From positions 124,001 through 188,000 of the forward strand of contig VIIQ02000619.1 of NCBI GenBank assembly GCA_007449985.2: a DNA stretch of 64,000 nt. Direction: 5' to 3'. Numbering within the stretch: the stretch's first letter is position 1; every line of letters starts with the position of its first letter. This stretch comes from Desmodesmus armatus (lineage: Eukaryota; Chlorophyta; Chlorophyceae; Sphaeropleales; Scenedesmaceae). The translations under genes and the position numbers were made by a program. Below the pieces are notes generated by a model. That model was given only the letters and a program-made list of their open reading frames with translations. It was not told the DNA's origin and made no database searches. Positions 26,001 to 38,000 of this stretch are shown here, in pieces.

Positions 26001-27198
26001 ACAGAACAATCCCTGCTACACATGCACGCATGCTGACCAAGTCATGACCTGCACGCCATCATTGACCAGCAATCACTTGTCCCTGGTGCTTCAGCACAAG
26101 CACACAGCTACGCAGCTGCGGTGTGATTGTGTTGTGCTTGTGCTGAAGCACTGCTTGTGCTGAAGTGTGCTGAGCACCATCATGCACTGCCACTGTGCGT
26201 CTGCAGGAGATGGCCCCCTTGGCGAGGGCATCGAGGAAGAGCAGTCCAGCATGGCAGAGGCCTGGCAAGCCGCCAGGGCTGCACCGCAACCCATCAGCAG
26301 CTGGGGCGGCCAAGCCCCAGGCAGCAACGCACCTGGCGCTCCACGCACCAGCAAGCGCTTCCAGCTTTCCTTCTCTGCAGATGGCAGCGGCACACCACAA
26401 GGGTCTGCGGACGGTTCCCAGTTCCGCAGGCAGGGCACATGGGTGAATGAAGACTCTGGTGACGCGGGCGACACCAGCACAGAGAAGTCCCTGGAGCAGC
26501 GGCAGCAGGATGCAGCGAAGAGCTTCCTGCAGCGTCATGGGTTCCTGGTGGATGACCTGGTCGGGGACGAGCCTGAGCAGGCAATCCAGCGCAGCCAGTG
26601 GAAGATCCTGCTGCTGCATGTGGTCAGCATCCTGCAGCGCTGCCTGACGGCCATCATGTTTGGCTTCTTCCACTTCCGCTACATCAGTATCACCCAGCTG
26701 GGGATGCTGATTTCGGTGCATGCGCTGTTTGTGGGGTACCTAGTGGTGGTGCGCCCCTACGCGTCCTTCCTGCTGCTGCTGTCTGATGTTCTGGCGTACC
26801 TTTGTGAGCTAACCGTTCTGGGCGTAGCCGTGGTACTGCAGAATAACCCTGGGTACGTCCAGCACCAGCAGCTGGCGCACGCACTCATCGCTTGCTACTT
26901 CTTCGACGTGGCAGCGATGGTAGTACCTGAGTTGATGCGGTATGCAGCAATGGCGTGGGCATGGTGGCGAGCCAGGCAGCAGCGGCAGCTGCAGGAGGCG
27001 CAGGAGCAGGGCCTGGCACCTAGGGAGGCCTCGCACCCGGTGATTAGTAAGAGGCGCCAGGCTGGCAAAGGCGCAGCTGTGGCTGGGGCTGATGGGGTGG
27101 TGACGGTGTCCAAGAGGCGTTTGGGGAAGGATGGAGATGCGGCAGCTAAGGCTGCTGCTGCTGCAGCACTCAAGCTGAGTGGCTCTGGTGGGAGGTAG
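14027..27198 (+). CDS. Giant thrombospondin type 1 / LRR multi-pass membrane protein (5' end unresolved)
   Basis: Proposed exons: 14027-15886, 16232-16741, 17067-17145, 17395-17997, 18283-18366, 18653-18736, 19044-19376, 19686-19828, 20080-22520, 22778-23215, 23547-23785, 24272-24721, 24960-25495, 25737-25838, 26207-27198. Phases agree at every junction and the chain ends in TAG; at least 2,964 residues. Order: a Trp-, Asp- and Cys-rich region (exons 1-4, not recognised); a short plant-like LRR (exons 18653-19828, NPLPN-type FPNLRHL and FPNLHYLKL); about ten thrombospondin type 1 repeats (20226-22130; WxxWxxCNATCGGG); a further ectodomain; then hydrophobic segments near 24610-24700, 24980-25045, 25075-25160, 26600-26670, 26690-26760, 26775-26845 and 26870-26945. 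Many NxT/S sites fit an extracellular, glycosylated N part. The helix cluster with VVRPYASF followed by two helices recalls TRP-like membrane proteins, but this is inference. A role in surface adhesion or signalling is likely; first exon and signal peptide were not found. Confidence 0.75.
16171..16195 (+). repeat. (GT)12 microsatellite
   Basis: A perfect GT dinucleotide run lies about 35 bp before the acceptor of the exon at 16232 in the thrombospondin-repeat gene. It occupies the place of a polypyrimidine tract. Confidence 0.95.
20226..22130 (+). repeat. Coding tandem array of thrombospondin type 1 repeats
   Basis: About ten units of roughly 55-60 residues each start with [VI][DN]CxGxWxxWxxCNxTC. 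Unit starts fall near 20229, 20401, 20787 (degenerate, lacking the CNxTC core), 20937, 21109, 21283, 21451, 21622, 21796 and 21961. Units between 21109 and 21600 are also highly similar as DNA, sharing GGTGGTGGCAACC and GCGGCACATGG blocks. This implies recent unit duplication or exchange. All sit in a single 2.4-kb exon. Confidence 0.9.
23788..23832 (+). repeat. Telomere-like motif in intron
   Basis: TTTAGGGTTTACG followed by GGGGTTTTAGGGC begins right after the donor at 23786. It is a second interstitial occurrence of degenerate plant/algal-type telomere sequence, placed at an intron start. Confidence 0.6.
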
Positions 27199-28873
27199 GT
27201 CAATTGCAGCCTCCTGGTGCTGCTTGGTTGTTGTGTGACTTCAGGGTCAGCTACAGCCTCCTGGTACTGCTTGGGTGTTGTGTGACTTCTAGGCTTGTGT
27301 GGGACAGCCAGGATGCGGCTGCGCTGCCGGCCTGTCACTGCCTGTCGAAGGGCACCGGCTGTTGGTGTTGTTGCTCTTTGCGCCAAAGTTGCTCTGCGCC
27401 ACAGTTGCTCTTTGTGGCGAAGTTACTCTATGTGCTGAGGTTGCTCTTTGTGGCGGAGTTGCTCTTTGTGGCAAAGTTGCTCTTTGTGCCAATTTGACTT
27501 TCTGTTGTCTGGAAACTCAACTAGTTGTGCTGGCAAGAGGCTGAATATTCAGATTAATCTCATGCTTGCATGAGGTGCGGCCGCATTGGATGCATGTGCA
27601 TGGCGCAAGGGCTGCAGAGGGGTAGCAGCATGAGCGATGGGTTGGCGGTGACCGGTATAGGCCGCCCTGCCCAGCGATGTTTCTCTATCCATGCAGTTGT
27701 GTTGGCTATTGCCATCGTAAATACTGCGGCATGTTGACAAGCTGATCTGTTCTTGCACTCCTGGGGTTGGGTTGTTGCAAGTGGGACAAGGCACAGCGAG
27801 CTCCCAATGTAAGCTCAGCAGGCACTGCAGTTGGTGCAAAACGTTGGTACGGTGTGGCGGCTACTGCCTAAGGCAGGCTCTGTGGTGTTTGGGGCACGCT
27901 GGTGCCATGTGGGGCATGTGGGCGCTTGTGAAAGAGGGTGGCTAACAGAAAGGTTGGCCAGGGGCTGTGTACTGACACAGCATTGGTCTGCTTGACCTTT
28001 GCCTTGGCTTCTTGGCAGGGTGCCAGCTCAGCTTGGCTGCCTGTGTGGCACAGATCAGACAGGGTTGGTGACGCCCGGCTTGGTCGTCACCAAAGCCATA
28101 CACATAAGCCATGTGTCAGAGAGCTGTCAGCGGCTGTTCTCAACAGGCACACTTCGTATCTTGCTTACAACTTGTGAACTGCATTGAGGGGGTTCGTTTG
28201 TACCGTAAGACTGACCGACATGCAAGCACACCTGGTGTGTGTGCGAAAACAGCGTCGCCACAGCGGCCACAGCTGTGCCTGTTCCAGTGCTGCTGCATTT
28301 GTGAGTATGCGCACATGTTTGTCTGACATAGTAGGGACTAACACCTTGGACTCGCCTGTAACTGTATCAATTTGTTGACACACAGTTGCCCTTGCACAGC
28401 CATGTGATGCATGCAATGCATCACAAGCAGCAACCACCCAAAGATTTCAAGCTGCAGCCACCGGCACCTCCAGCGAACAGTGGGAGACAGCCAAGCGGCA
28501 CCATTGGGCGGGCGCATGCACAGCAGCTGCAACCCACAATGTCAACAAACACACACCTCTGCTCAACTAGCAGCAAGGCGGCTGTCCAGGGGAGCCCCTA
28601 AACAGACTCTGCATGCATAACAACATCACAACAAAACTTACATGGCCAACCACAACATAACAACAACTTATGGCACAAGTATGCCCTGTGTAGTAGCCGC
28701 TGTAACTTTCAAGGTTGTGCTGGGCCACACAGCAGCGAACCCTATGTTGCAGCCAGCGACTGACGCCCCACAATCAGCACACTGACACCACACTACTGTA
28801 CATGGCTGGCCCCGTAAACCACTGCATGAAGCGAAACTCAACACACACTACCGACAGCTATACCAAAGCCAGG
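27199..28873. other. Convergent intergenic region
   Basis: This lies between the stop of the thrombospondin-repeat gene and the stop of the minus-strand phosphatase inhibitor gene, so it should contain both 3' UTRs. It starts with a direct repeat (27207-27243 and 27253-27289, CAGCCTCCTGGTRCTGCTTG) and an 18-bp minisatellite. Nothing else recognisable was seen. A TGTAA string, the usual chlorophyte polyadenylation signal, occurs on the minus strand at 28642-28638, about 230 bp past the inhibitor stop. Confidence 0.5.
27370..27490 (+). repeat. 18-bp minisatellite, about seven copies
   Basis: Degenerate units of TTGCTCTTTGTGGCGAAG repeat about seven times (variants TTGCTCTGCGCCACAG, TTACTCTATGTGCTGAGG). 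It lies about 170 bp downstream of the thrombospondin-repeat gene stop, probably in its 3' UTR or just beyond. Confidence 0.85.
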
Positions 28874-31089
28874 CTAGGTGCAGTCCGCCTGCTGCGCGCT
28901 GCTGCTGGTACCACCCTGCTGGCTGAGCTGCTGTGCTGTGCTGTGCAAGCTGTGCTGCTGGGTGGCTGCTGGCGGCTTGTCTGCTGAGTCCACTGCCATG
29001 CCGTTGCAGTTTTGGCAGTTGGCGGTGTCAGCCTCCTCCTCCTCCTCCTCCTGGTCGTGGTCAGTGTCTGGCCCAGGCCCGCCTGCATCCTCCTCATCTT
29101 CAGTGTCCAACAGCTGCTTGGCCTGCATGGCATGACGGCAGGAATGCCACCCGTGCAAATCGTCTAAGAGCACAAATAACAGCTTGCTTGCTGTGTGTCA
29201 GCAGAGGGAGTGCATGCGTCCTCATGCATGCTCACTAGGTGTGTGCGTGTGTGCGGTCAAATCTCCATGCGGAAAGAGGGAAGGACACCCCTTTGCCCAA
29301 ACAAGCCAAGAGCCACATGCCAGGCGCTGCTCTCTTGCTGTGTGCAATGCCCCAAACCAGCCAATTGCTTGGCCTAGAGTGAGACTGCACAGGCAGCAAC
29401 GAAATGTGGAGCCACTGGTGTGTGGCACTACCAGAGCGCTGGTGCCCTGCATCGAGATGGACTGGCGGCGCCAACTTGCTGTGGCACATCATCATCATCA
29501 TTACACGTGTTTCCGGCCAGGTTCATTGCCCAAGCAGCAAGCTGCCAGCAGCAAATCGACCCTGGTGCAAGACAAGCAATACACCACCAGGCGACCAGTG
29601 ACCTAGGACACTAGAAAGCCTGTGCCAGTTACGGCCACAACGCAGGCATACAAAGGGCATAAGAAGCAGCAGCGCTGAAACGGGCTGCTGCAGACCACCC
29701 CACACACGCTGCTCTGTGGTCTCAAAACCAAACTACTGTAGAGGGATTCCCAAGGACCTGTGGTCAGCAAGTCGCAAGAGTGCCCCAGGCAAGCACCAGG
29801 CGTAGCTGGGTGAGCAAAGCTCTGCAACCCACAACAGTAGCTGTGGCACCATGCTGGTAAAAGCCCTGCCTCAGATGTGCCCACCTTGACAAGCGCATCC
29901 CTCATGTTGTAGTGCTGCTTGCGCATCTGCTCGAACTTTTGCCGCTTGTCTGCGCTGCCCTCGCTCCCACTGCTGGTGAAGGATGTGCAAGGCTGCGGTG
30001 CGGCAGGACATTTGGACGGCATGTTGATCTGTGATAAACACTGCGGAGTGGTGGCAAGCTCTTCACCAGTCATAGAGCAGCCTAACGCAGTAAGACCCTG
30101 GGAGTGTGTTCTGTCAACGCAGCCGCCTGTTGTGCTTCTCAAAGCGTGTACAAGATGAACAGCTGTCTGCCATGCAGTGCTGCTCAGCTATTGCCACTGC
30201 CAACAGCTGTCTGCTGAAAAACATGTCATACCTCACTGCGTTTGTCTCCCAAAGCATCCTGCATGACCTTGTCCCCATCCAACTGCGCACACACAATTAG
30301 GGTACAGAGGGCATGATGCAATTTCCCCGGGTCTCAGGACTGCAGATGGCGCTCTGGCCAGCAGTATGCAGGCTCTGCAGCACTGGAAGCACATACTGGA
30401 CTCTGGCAGCTGCCGCACCTTCCCTGGATGGAGTACAGCATACTACCAGACTGCAATTGTTGCATGGCGGCAACAGGACAGCAGCACGGTGAGGATCACG
30501 GGTGCCTACCTCTGAGGACGCATTGCTGATGCTGGCTGATGGTGCTGCTGGTGGTGGCTGCTCCTGCTCCTGCAGTTGCGGCTGCTCCTGCTGCTGTGAT
30601 AGCTGCTGTTGCTCCTGCTGCTGTGACCTGCCAGCACCATCGTATGCTGCGCCCCCATTGCTCATGACATACTCAAAGGCAGTCATGCGATCTGGGCCCA
30701 GGGCACTTGCAACTGCATGTAGTGATGTGGCAGTGCATGCAGCGTTAGCAGCGATATACAAGCAGCAGAACCTGAGACTCAGTGCTGTGTAACATCACTA
30801 GGGACAAGCAATCAGCAGGCACATGGGCAGGCGCAGGTAAATGCAGCACATCAGTGCAGATGTTTAACTGCAACAGCAGCATCAGTTTCAGGGTGCACTG
30901 GTGCCCACCCTCGTCAAGCTGCAGGGGTTTCATCTCATCCTCCAATGAATCTGATGGCAGCGGAGGCCTGTAGGGTGTTTTGGGCTCCTGAATCCGCACT
31001 GCGCTGTACTCCTTCTGTATTTCTTCATTTTCCTTCAGGTTCTCCTCGTCCCACACCACTTTTCTGGAGCTGCTGCTGCATCTCGACAT
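28874..31089 (-). CDS. Protein phosphatase inhibitor 2 (IPP-2) family
   Basis: Minus-strand exons: 31089-30909, 30712-30510, 30282-30232, 30097-29885, 29122-28874. Together they make 897 bp, 298 residues, with every junction in phase. The N terminus carries RKVVWDEEN (residues 9-17), matching the PP1-contact KVxW motif of plant inhibitors. It is followed by EPKTPY (35-40), which corresponds to the P-x-TPY segment phosphorylated by GSK-3 in animal inhibitor 2. KFEQMRKQHYN (199-209) matches the conserved (R/K)KxHYN helix that fills the PP1 active site. A Glu tract and CAG-coded Gln runs follow. The product is expected to bind and inhibit, or chaperone, protein phosphatase 1. The length exceeds animal IPP-2 (about 205 residues) because of Gln-rich inserts in exons 2 and 5. 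The frame is open upstream of the chosen ATG to 31227, so a longer N terminus is possible. Confidence 0.88.
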
Positions 31090-32090
31090 TGAGTTACTGT
31101 TGTAAGGCGATGGTGCTGCTGATGTGACGAAGGCAGGAGGAGCTGGGAGGGAGGCAAAGCTTGACACGACAGCACTTCTGTAGTGATGGACAGGACAGAC
31201 ACGACGTTGCGTTTGTATGCGTGACACCTGCAGATGAAACAGATATGAAGATGATCAAGCTTTGCATGGGTCCCTGTTCCCTGTTCCTGTTCGTGTGGTT
31301 TTGTTGTGAGATCAATGTGTTTGTTTGAACCACAGCTGCAACCACATTTCAGAGGTATTCATGCCCCTCATGTCCGACAACATGTGTTGAGCAATCGAGC
31401 TTATTGGGAAATGCAGTTGCAGACGCTGGCATGGGCATGTGGCAGACACCAGCCTGGGCACCAGCTGAGCATCAGCATAGTCATCATCCTGGGCACCACT
31501 GGGCACCAACGACTCACAAGATTGCCAGGCTCAGTAGCACATAGCACATGACACAGGCGCCACGACGTTCTGGCTTGTCAAGGCAATGCACAGAGGCATG
31601 TGTTGGAGGCAACCAACCTGCAGGGCTGGAGTGTGGATGCTGCAAGACATGCTGGACTCCAGCAGCATTCAGGTGGCATCTTGGAGGCACCTACCTACCT
31701 GATGACCTGAGAATCCCAGCAAGAGCCCTCCTGACCGTGAGTTGCCTCCTGCAGTTCTGCAGCTGCTTTCAGCAAATTGAGCTGGTCGTCTGGAAGCGCT
31801 GCTGCACGAAGTGGCGAACACAGCATGTGATATACACTAGCAATGAACTACGCTGTTGGCATGGGATCCCGTTTGTTCGGCCGTACATGGAATCCGCCAG
31901 CCATGAACGATGACTTGACAGATGAGCATCATCGGGACTGACAAGAGATATGAGTTCTGGCAGTCCCAAACAAACAGACGTTTGCTAGTGCGTTCACGGG
32001 CCATCTTCAGCTTGTTTGACTTGCAAGACAGCCCAGGCCCCGTTCCGTTCATCAAGCACAGCACAACCGGCGTTGCTGACACATGTAGAT
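31090..32090. promoter_or_regulatory. Divergent promoter region, IPP-2 and CFAP57
   Basis: About 1.0 kb separates the start codon of the minus-strand phosphatase inhibitor gene from that of CFAP57 on the plus strand. No other gene is visible, so both promoters and 5' UTRs must lie here. No clear TATA box or X-box-like motif was recognised by eye. Confidence 0.45.
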
Positions 32091-35000
32091 ATGGCTGCAT
32101 CGCTTGGCCTTGTCCCGAGGTGCGATGCTGTTGCTCTTGCTTGTGCTGGTGCTGCAGATGCAGAACAGCAGCACTACTGCTGGCAGACCACACCAACACC
32201 CTGCTTCCCCTGCTTCTGCCTCTACAGGCTTGTGTTCGGTCTCAAGAGCAACGTCAAAGACAATCTCCATCTCCTGGAGGATGGATCTCATGTCTATCCA
32301 GCTGGCCACACAGTGGTCATCGTCTCCAGCGATGGCAAGACACACAGATTCATACCAGGCAGCCCTGAGTGTGAAGGCATCAGTGCAATCATGCTATCAC
32401 CCAACAAGAAGCTGCTGGCAGTGGCTGAGAGGGCGGAGAAAGCCGTCGTGTCCGTCTATGACATGCAGACACTCAAACGAAGGAAGCAGCTGGTTGCAGC
32501 TGATGTGGGGTCCAGGGTAAGCGTGCGATGCTGCTTGAAGTGCTGATCAGCACCAGCTTGCGATTACTGTGCCTAGGTAGAAGCAGCCGGTGCACATGCA
32601 TTGAACCAAGCAGCAGGACCATCTATCAACATCTTGCATGTCGCTTGCAGGAGTATGTCAGCCTGAGTTTCAGCCCAGACGGCAAACTGTTGCTGGCACA
32701 AGGAGGCAGCCCTGACTGGAACTTGCTGCTCTGGACCTGGGAGAAGAGCAAAGTTGCCTCCAGCATCCGCAGCACCAACCTGCAGGGCAGCCCAGTTGTG
32801 CAGGTGAGCTTGTGCTGGTGCTGGCCTAATTGGGGACAAGACAAGCCTATCTGTGCCTTACTCCATGCCTGCTCACAGCAAGCTCAAGCAGCAGGTCAGC
32901 ACTAAAATATGCTTGTTTGAGCCGCACATGCCTTGCAATGGTTTGGGCGCCTGCTCTGCTTCCTGCAGGCCAGCGTCAGCCCTGGCGAAAGTGGCCTGGT
33001 CACAGTCGTAGGGACCGGAGTGCTGAAGGTGTTCAAGCTGGCAGAGCAGACCCTGAAGCCCATGCCGTTGAACGCCAACCGGCGTGACACTCTCAGCTTC
33101 ACCTGCCAGGCATGGGTGCCCCTGGGCGACAAGGGCGCAGAGGGTGGTGCGGCCGCTGGCAGCGATGCGGCCAAAGCAGCAGCAGGCGACCGAGAGCGGC
33201 AGCTGCTGGGGACTGTTGATGGTGAAATTCTGCTCTTTGAGGTGAGCGGTGTGTCGATATATGCGCTGCACATGCACAGGACGTGCTGGCCCCCAGCAAC
33301 AAAGCACATGCTCTGCTGCAGCAGCTGGAGGCTGCACGCTTGACCCTGCAGCATACATAGCGGGGTCTTCTGCAGCGGGCAAAAAATGACACCACCACTG
33401 TGTGCTGACACATGCCTTGCCAGCAGCCGCTGCATAACAAAATATGCAAACCACTGCTGCTGTGCTGGGCACCAGGGAACGGAGCCCAAGGCGTTTTTCT
33501 CAGTGGACGAGGGCCACTCAGTGGAGGCGCTGGCAGCATACAGCAAGGGCTTTGTGGCTGGGCTGGATGGTGGCCTGGTGGCGCTGTTTGACAAGGACGA
33601 GCGCGAGTACTACCGGCGCACACGCACCTTCACAGTCATGGAGCACCCGCTGCCTGTCAGGTCGGTCCCAGCTCAGCACACTGGCAGCGCGTTAGTCCAC
33701 GGCTATAGAGCGCCACCAATGCCAGCTCAGCAGCTGCAGGACAGCGCCTACTGGCTGTCACAGTTGGCCTTGGGTGCACCCAGGGACACGCAAGCAGCAG
33801 GAGGCTCCTGCGGGCCTGTCATGATGCGTCCTGACCTGATTATCCTGCATGTATGCATTACGTATGGCTTTGCAGGAGCATCGCCATCTCGTCCAATGAG
33901 GAGCAGCTGGCCCTCAGCCTTCAAGGTGGCCCAGCATTCACACTAGCACTCAACAACCAAGAGCTCATGAAGGCAGACGACATGAACTTCGAGCTCCTGG
34001 GCCCTGGGGTGCACACGGCAGGTACGCTTGGCAGCAGAGGTGGCCTGACCCAACTAGCCACGCATCATAAACCACTGCATGCTGCAGCTGTAGCTTCCAT
34101 ACACATGGAGCCTGAGCAGTTGAGTGCTGCAGCAGCAGTGGTGTCCGGCTGCCTCTGACCCCTGGTCTGTTTCTGTTCACTGTGTGTGTGCTGCAGCCGT
34201 CACTGGGTTGTCCATGTGTGTGCGGCAGCCGTTGATTGCCACATGCAGCATGGACAGGACAGTGCACTTGTGGAACTACTCTGAGCGCACGTGTGAGCTG
34301 ACCAAGTCTTTTGCGGAGGAGGCTTACAGCATCGCCATCCACCCAACAGGCCTGCAGGTGAACTCTCAGCAAGAAAGATACATGGTGGCCGGCAAGTGAT
34401 GTGCAGCTTGCAAAACACATGCCAATATGAGCTCAGCATGTAGTAAAGTCTCAGGCGGTCCTACTACGAGTGCATGCAACTGGCTAAGGCAAGACTTGCT
34501 GCCACACTGTTTGGTGCATGGTGCCTGCAGGTGCTGGTTGGCTTTGCAGACAAGCTGCGGCTGATGAATGTGCTGATGGATGACGTGAAGGTCATCAAGG
34601 AGGTGAGGGGGGTGTTAGACTGGTTCACTACATCCTGCCAGCAGGGGTGGTCCTTGTACAGTACAGGCAGTAGTTGTGAGAGAAGATCCCAAACCTCAGC
34701 ACTGGCCAGCGAGCCAAGTGCTCGTGAGGTTGCCCTGAAGGGCCTTCAACATGTCGTACCCCAGTCTCTCAGGTCAGGTAGGCAGTTACCGCCAGCTACA
34801 GCTGTGCGTGATGTTTCAGTCCCACCGCCTGCATGTGGTATGGCGGCTGCCACGGTGCCAACGATGATGGCTTGGCAAGACATATGTTCGACCAGGCAAA
34901 CCCTGCGCTTGGTACAATCAGGCAGCCCACTCACTCCAGCATGCACCACTGTCTGCGCTCCTGTATCCTGCAGATTCCCATCAAGGGCTGCCGGGATGTG

Positions 35001-38000
35001 TGCTTCAGCAACGGAGGCCAGTACTTTGCAGCCATCAACGGCATCACACTGTCAATCTACAACACCTACACCTGTGAATGCGTGGGGAACCTGAGGGGCC
35101 ACAACGGCAAGGTAAGCAGCAGGGTTACAGAGGTTGCCCTACTGTGATATGCCACGGCGTGTACTGATGAGATTTAGCTGAATACAGCTGTGTGACAGCT
35201 GGCGTGACTTCGTTCTCCACATTTCTCAAGAGCATGTGTTGGCTGATTTCTGCCTGCAGATTCGTGCCATGTGCTGGGCCAGCAATGACAGCAGGGTGGT
35301 GTCAGCGGGAGCAGATGGTGCAGTGTATGAGTGGCGGCTGTCAGACCTGCGCAGGGAGAAGGAGAACGTGCTGAAAGGCTGCCAATACAAGTGAGGCCGG
35401 CATGCAACTCCCTAGCTAGGGTAGCCAAGCCAGACCTGCGGCAGGGTTGCCGGTTTGGGCTGGCCACAGTTTCTTGATGGACAACTGTTGAGGAACAATT
35501 CACCCTGTCACGTACACGCAATCATGCAAGGCCAGCTTTGAGTGCAGGCTTGTGCGTGGTGTTGTGCACATGCAGTGGTGTGGCAGTCACGCCAGACATG
35601 AAGACCATCATCGCTGCTGGCAGTGACAGGAAGATCAAGGAGATGGAGGACGAGTCGGTGAGCAGCTGCTGTTGCAGTGTGCCATGCCTGCCGAGGGTGC
35701 GGCTGCACACTGACAGCCGTGTTGACCAATCGCATCCCAGCGCAAGTGCGGCTTTGCCTGTCAATGGGCGTGACTCAACATGGGTGGTGTGAGCACCTGG
35801 TCAGGATGTGGCGTATTTGCTGCTTACTTGCCTTGTTTGCGTGTTGCAGGGCTCTGGCACACAGGTCACACGTGAGATGGAGACGCAGGTGCTTGTCACA
35901 GCACTGGCTCTGCCTTATGGTGGCAAGATCCTGTTTGCAGCAACTGAGACGGGTGTTGTGCGCTGCTACAAGTACCCACTCACAGGTAAGTTGAGTGCAT
36001 TGCAAGTTGCTGGCATCTGAATAGGGGAACAGGATGGATGTGTTGGTTGGCGAAATGGCAAGGCCATGAAGAGGTTGCTGTGCTGGGGTTGTGGGCCATA
36101 GGAGTGGGCTATGAGGTTGGTTTGTCACCAACAGTGGCTCCTTGCGACCACTCTGCAGGGGAGTTCTATGAGGTCAAGTGCCATGAGGGTCCCATCTCCA
36201 GGCTGCATGTGAGCTACGACGACTGCCTGCTGGTCAGTGCTGGCGAGGATGGCAGTGTGGTGATGATGGACATACGGGACAAGGAGCTGGCCAAAGTCAG
36301 CACAAGGCAGCAACAGGTAAGGATATGGGTGGCACCAAGGAAATTGCAGAGGGCAACACATGGCCATGCATATGTTCATGTATTGAGACACTGCTTGCAT
36401 GCACAGTGTTGATGCACAAGGCCCAGCATGTACCCCAGAGCCGTCGTAGCCGTGCTATGCCACCGTCAGGTGGGTGTTACTGTTTGCGGCTGAGGCTCTG
36501 ACAATTGTAGCTCAGCGGTGTTGCCTATGCATGTATGATGTGTGTCCTGCAGGAGAAGCTGCCATGGTCTGAGGAGGTGCTGGTCAGCAAGGCCGAGCTT
36601 GAGGAGCGCCGTGCGCATGTCGCTGAGCTGGAGCAGCAGGTGGCGGAGCTGACCATGCAGACGGAGTACCAGCTGCGGCTCAAGGACCTGCACGTGCAGG
36701 TGTGCTATCGTACTTGCCATGTGTTGGTGTTGGCTCGGCGTCAACACCTGTAAAAGAGCGAATGCAGAAGGCCTACATGCAGCACTCGATGCAAGCGGGT
36801 AGTACAATTTCACATTTGTTCTGGGGCTGAGCTCTTGCTGACGTGGCCGTTCCCCTTGACAGGAGCGCATCAAGGAGCTGACGGACAAGTTCAATGCTGA
36901 GCTTGAAGCGGACAGGCAGAAGTTTGACATGCTGCTGCAAGACAAGAATGAGCAGGAGCTGGAGTATGAAGAGAAGCTCAAGCAGGTACATGCACAGGAG
37001 GCTTGCCACATGGGTGTGTGTGGCTGTGGCAATTGAGACTTGAAGACAACTGACCACCTGCCTGCGCACTTGAGCGTCCATCTTCTAGTGTAGCGGTGCA
37101 CCCTGCAGCATACGAGTACAAGGGACCTCCTCAGCCTGCTTTGTCGCCGTGCTACTGCCGTTGTGGTTGCCAAAGCTGACATGTTGCTGTTGCTTGTTCC
37201 TGTCCGTGATGTCACAGGCTGAGCAACGGCACAACTCGCAGCTGGGCGCCCTGGATGCACAGTACCAAAGCAAACTCATGGCAGAGGTTGAGCGCTACCA
37301 GCAGCTGCTGCAAGAGAAGGAGGCACTGAACGAGAGGTGCGCAACACTCTCGGGTTGCAACAGTCTTCTTTATAGTTGGTGTGTAAGCCTGGCTGCGCTG
37401 AGCCATTGTACAGCAAAAAGGGCAGAAAGGGCGTGCTTCAGCATTGGCAACATGTTGACTGCATCATAGGGACCGCATCTCGACTCCTGTGCAGGTGGGA
37501 TGAGCAGAATGCGCTGCTGGTTGAGAGCCATGAACGAGTGATCAAGGACATCACGGAGGAGGCTGAAGCCAAGCTGGCGGTTGAGGCGCTGGCAGCACAG
37601 ACACTGCGCCAGGAGAAGGACGTGCTGCTCAAGGAGGCCTCAGAGGTCAGCAACTTTGCAGTCACTGCCGATTGCACGCTGCTCACACAGTGATCCAGAC
37701 CTGCTGCGCTGCTGCATGGGCGCTGGTGGTGGGAGGAAGCAACCCTGTGTCAGCAGCACCGCCGCAATGTTTGGGCTAGGCCGTAAAGTGACATTGCTTT
37801 GTGTTGTGCTGTGTTCAGACCAAGCGCCAGCTGGAGGAAGATGCAGACCGGAGATAGAGGAGCTGAAAGACAAGTATGAGCAGCGCCTGGCAGCAGAGAG
37901 GGAGGTGAGTCTGGTGGAGCATGTGCGCGTGATGAAGTCAAAATGTGCAGCAGTTGCCCCTCCTGGGACCAAGCAGTCACCCATGGGTAGCCCACGTATG

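Noticed and set aside
28874..29173. Separate small acidic protein on the minus strand
   Set aside because: Its reading frame joins in phase to the phosphatase inhibitor exons and supplies the expected acidic C terminus, so it is the last exon of that gene.
36466..37260. 264-codon minus-strand open frame
   Set aside because: Antisense to CFAP57 coiled-coil exons, which are supported by family similarity and phase.
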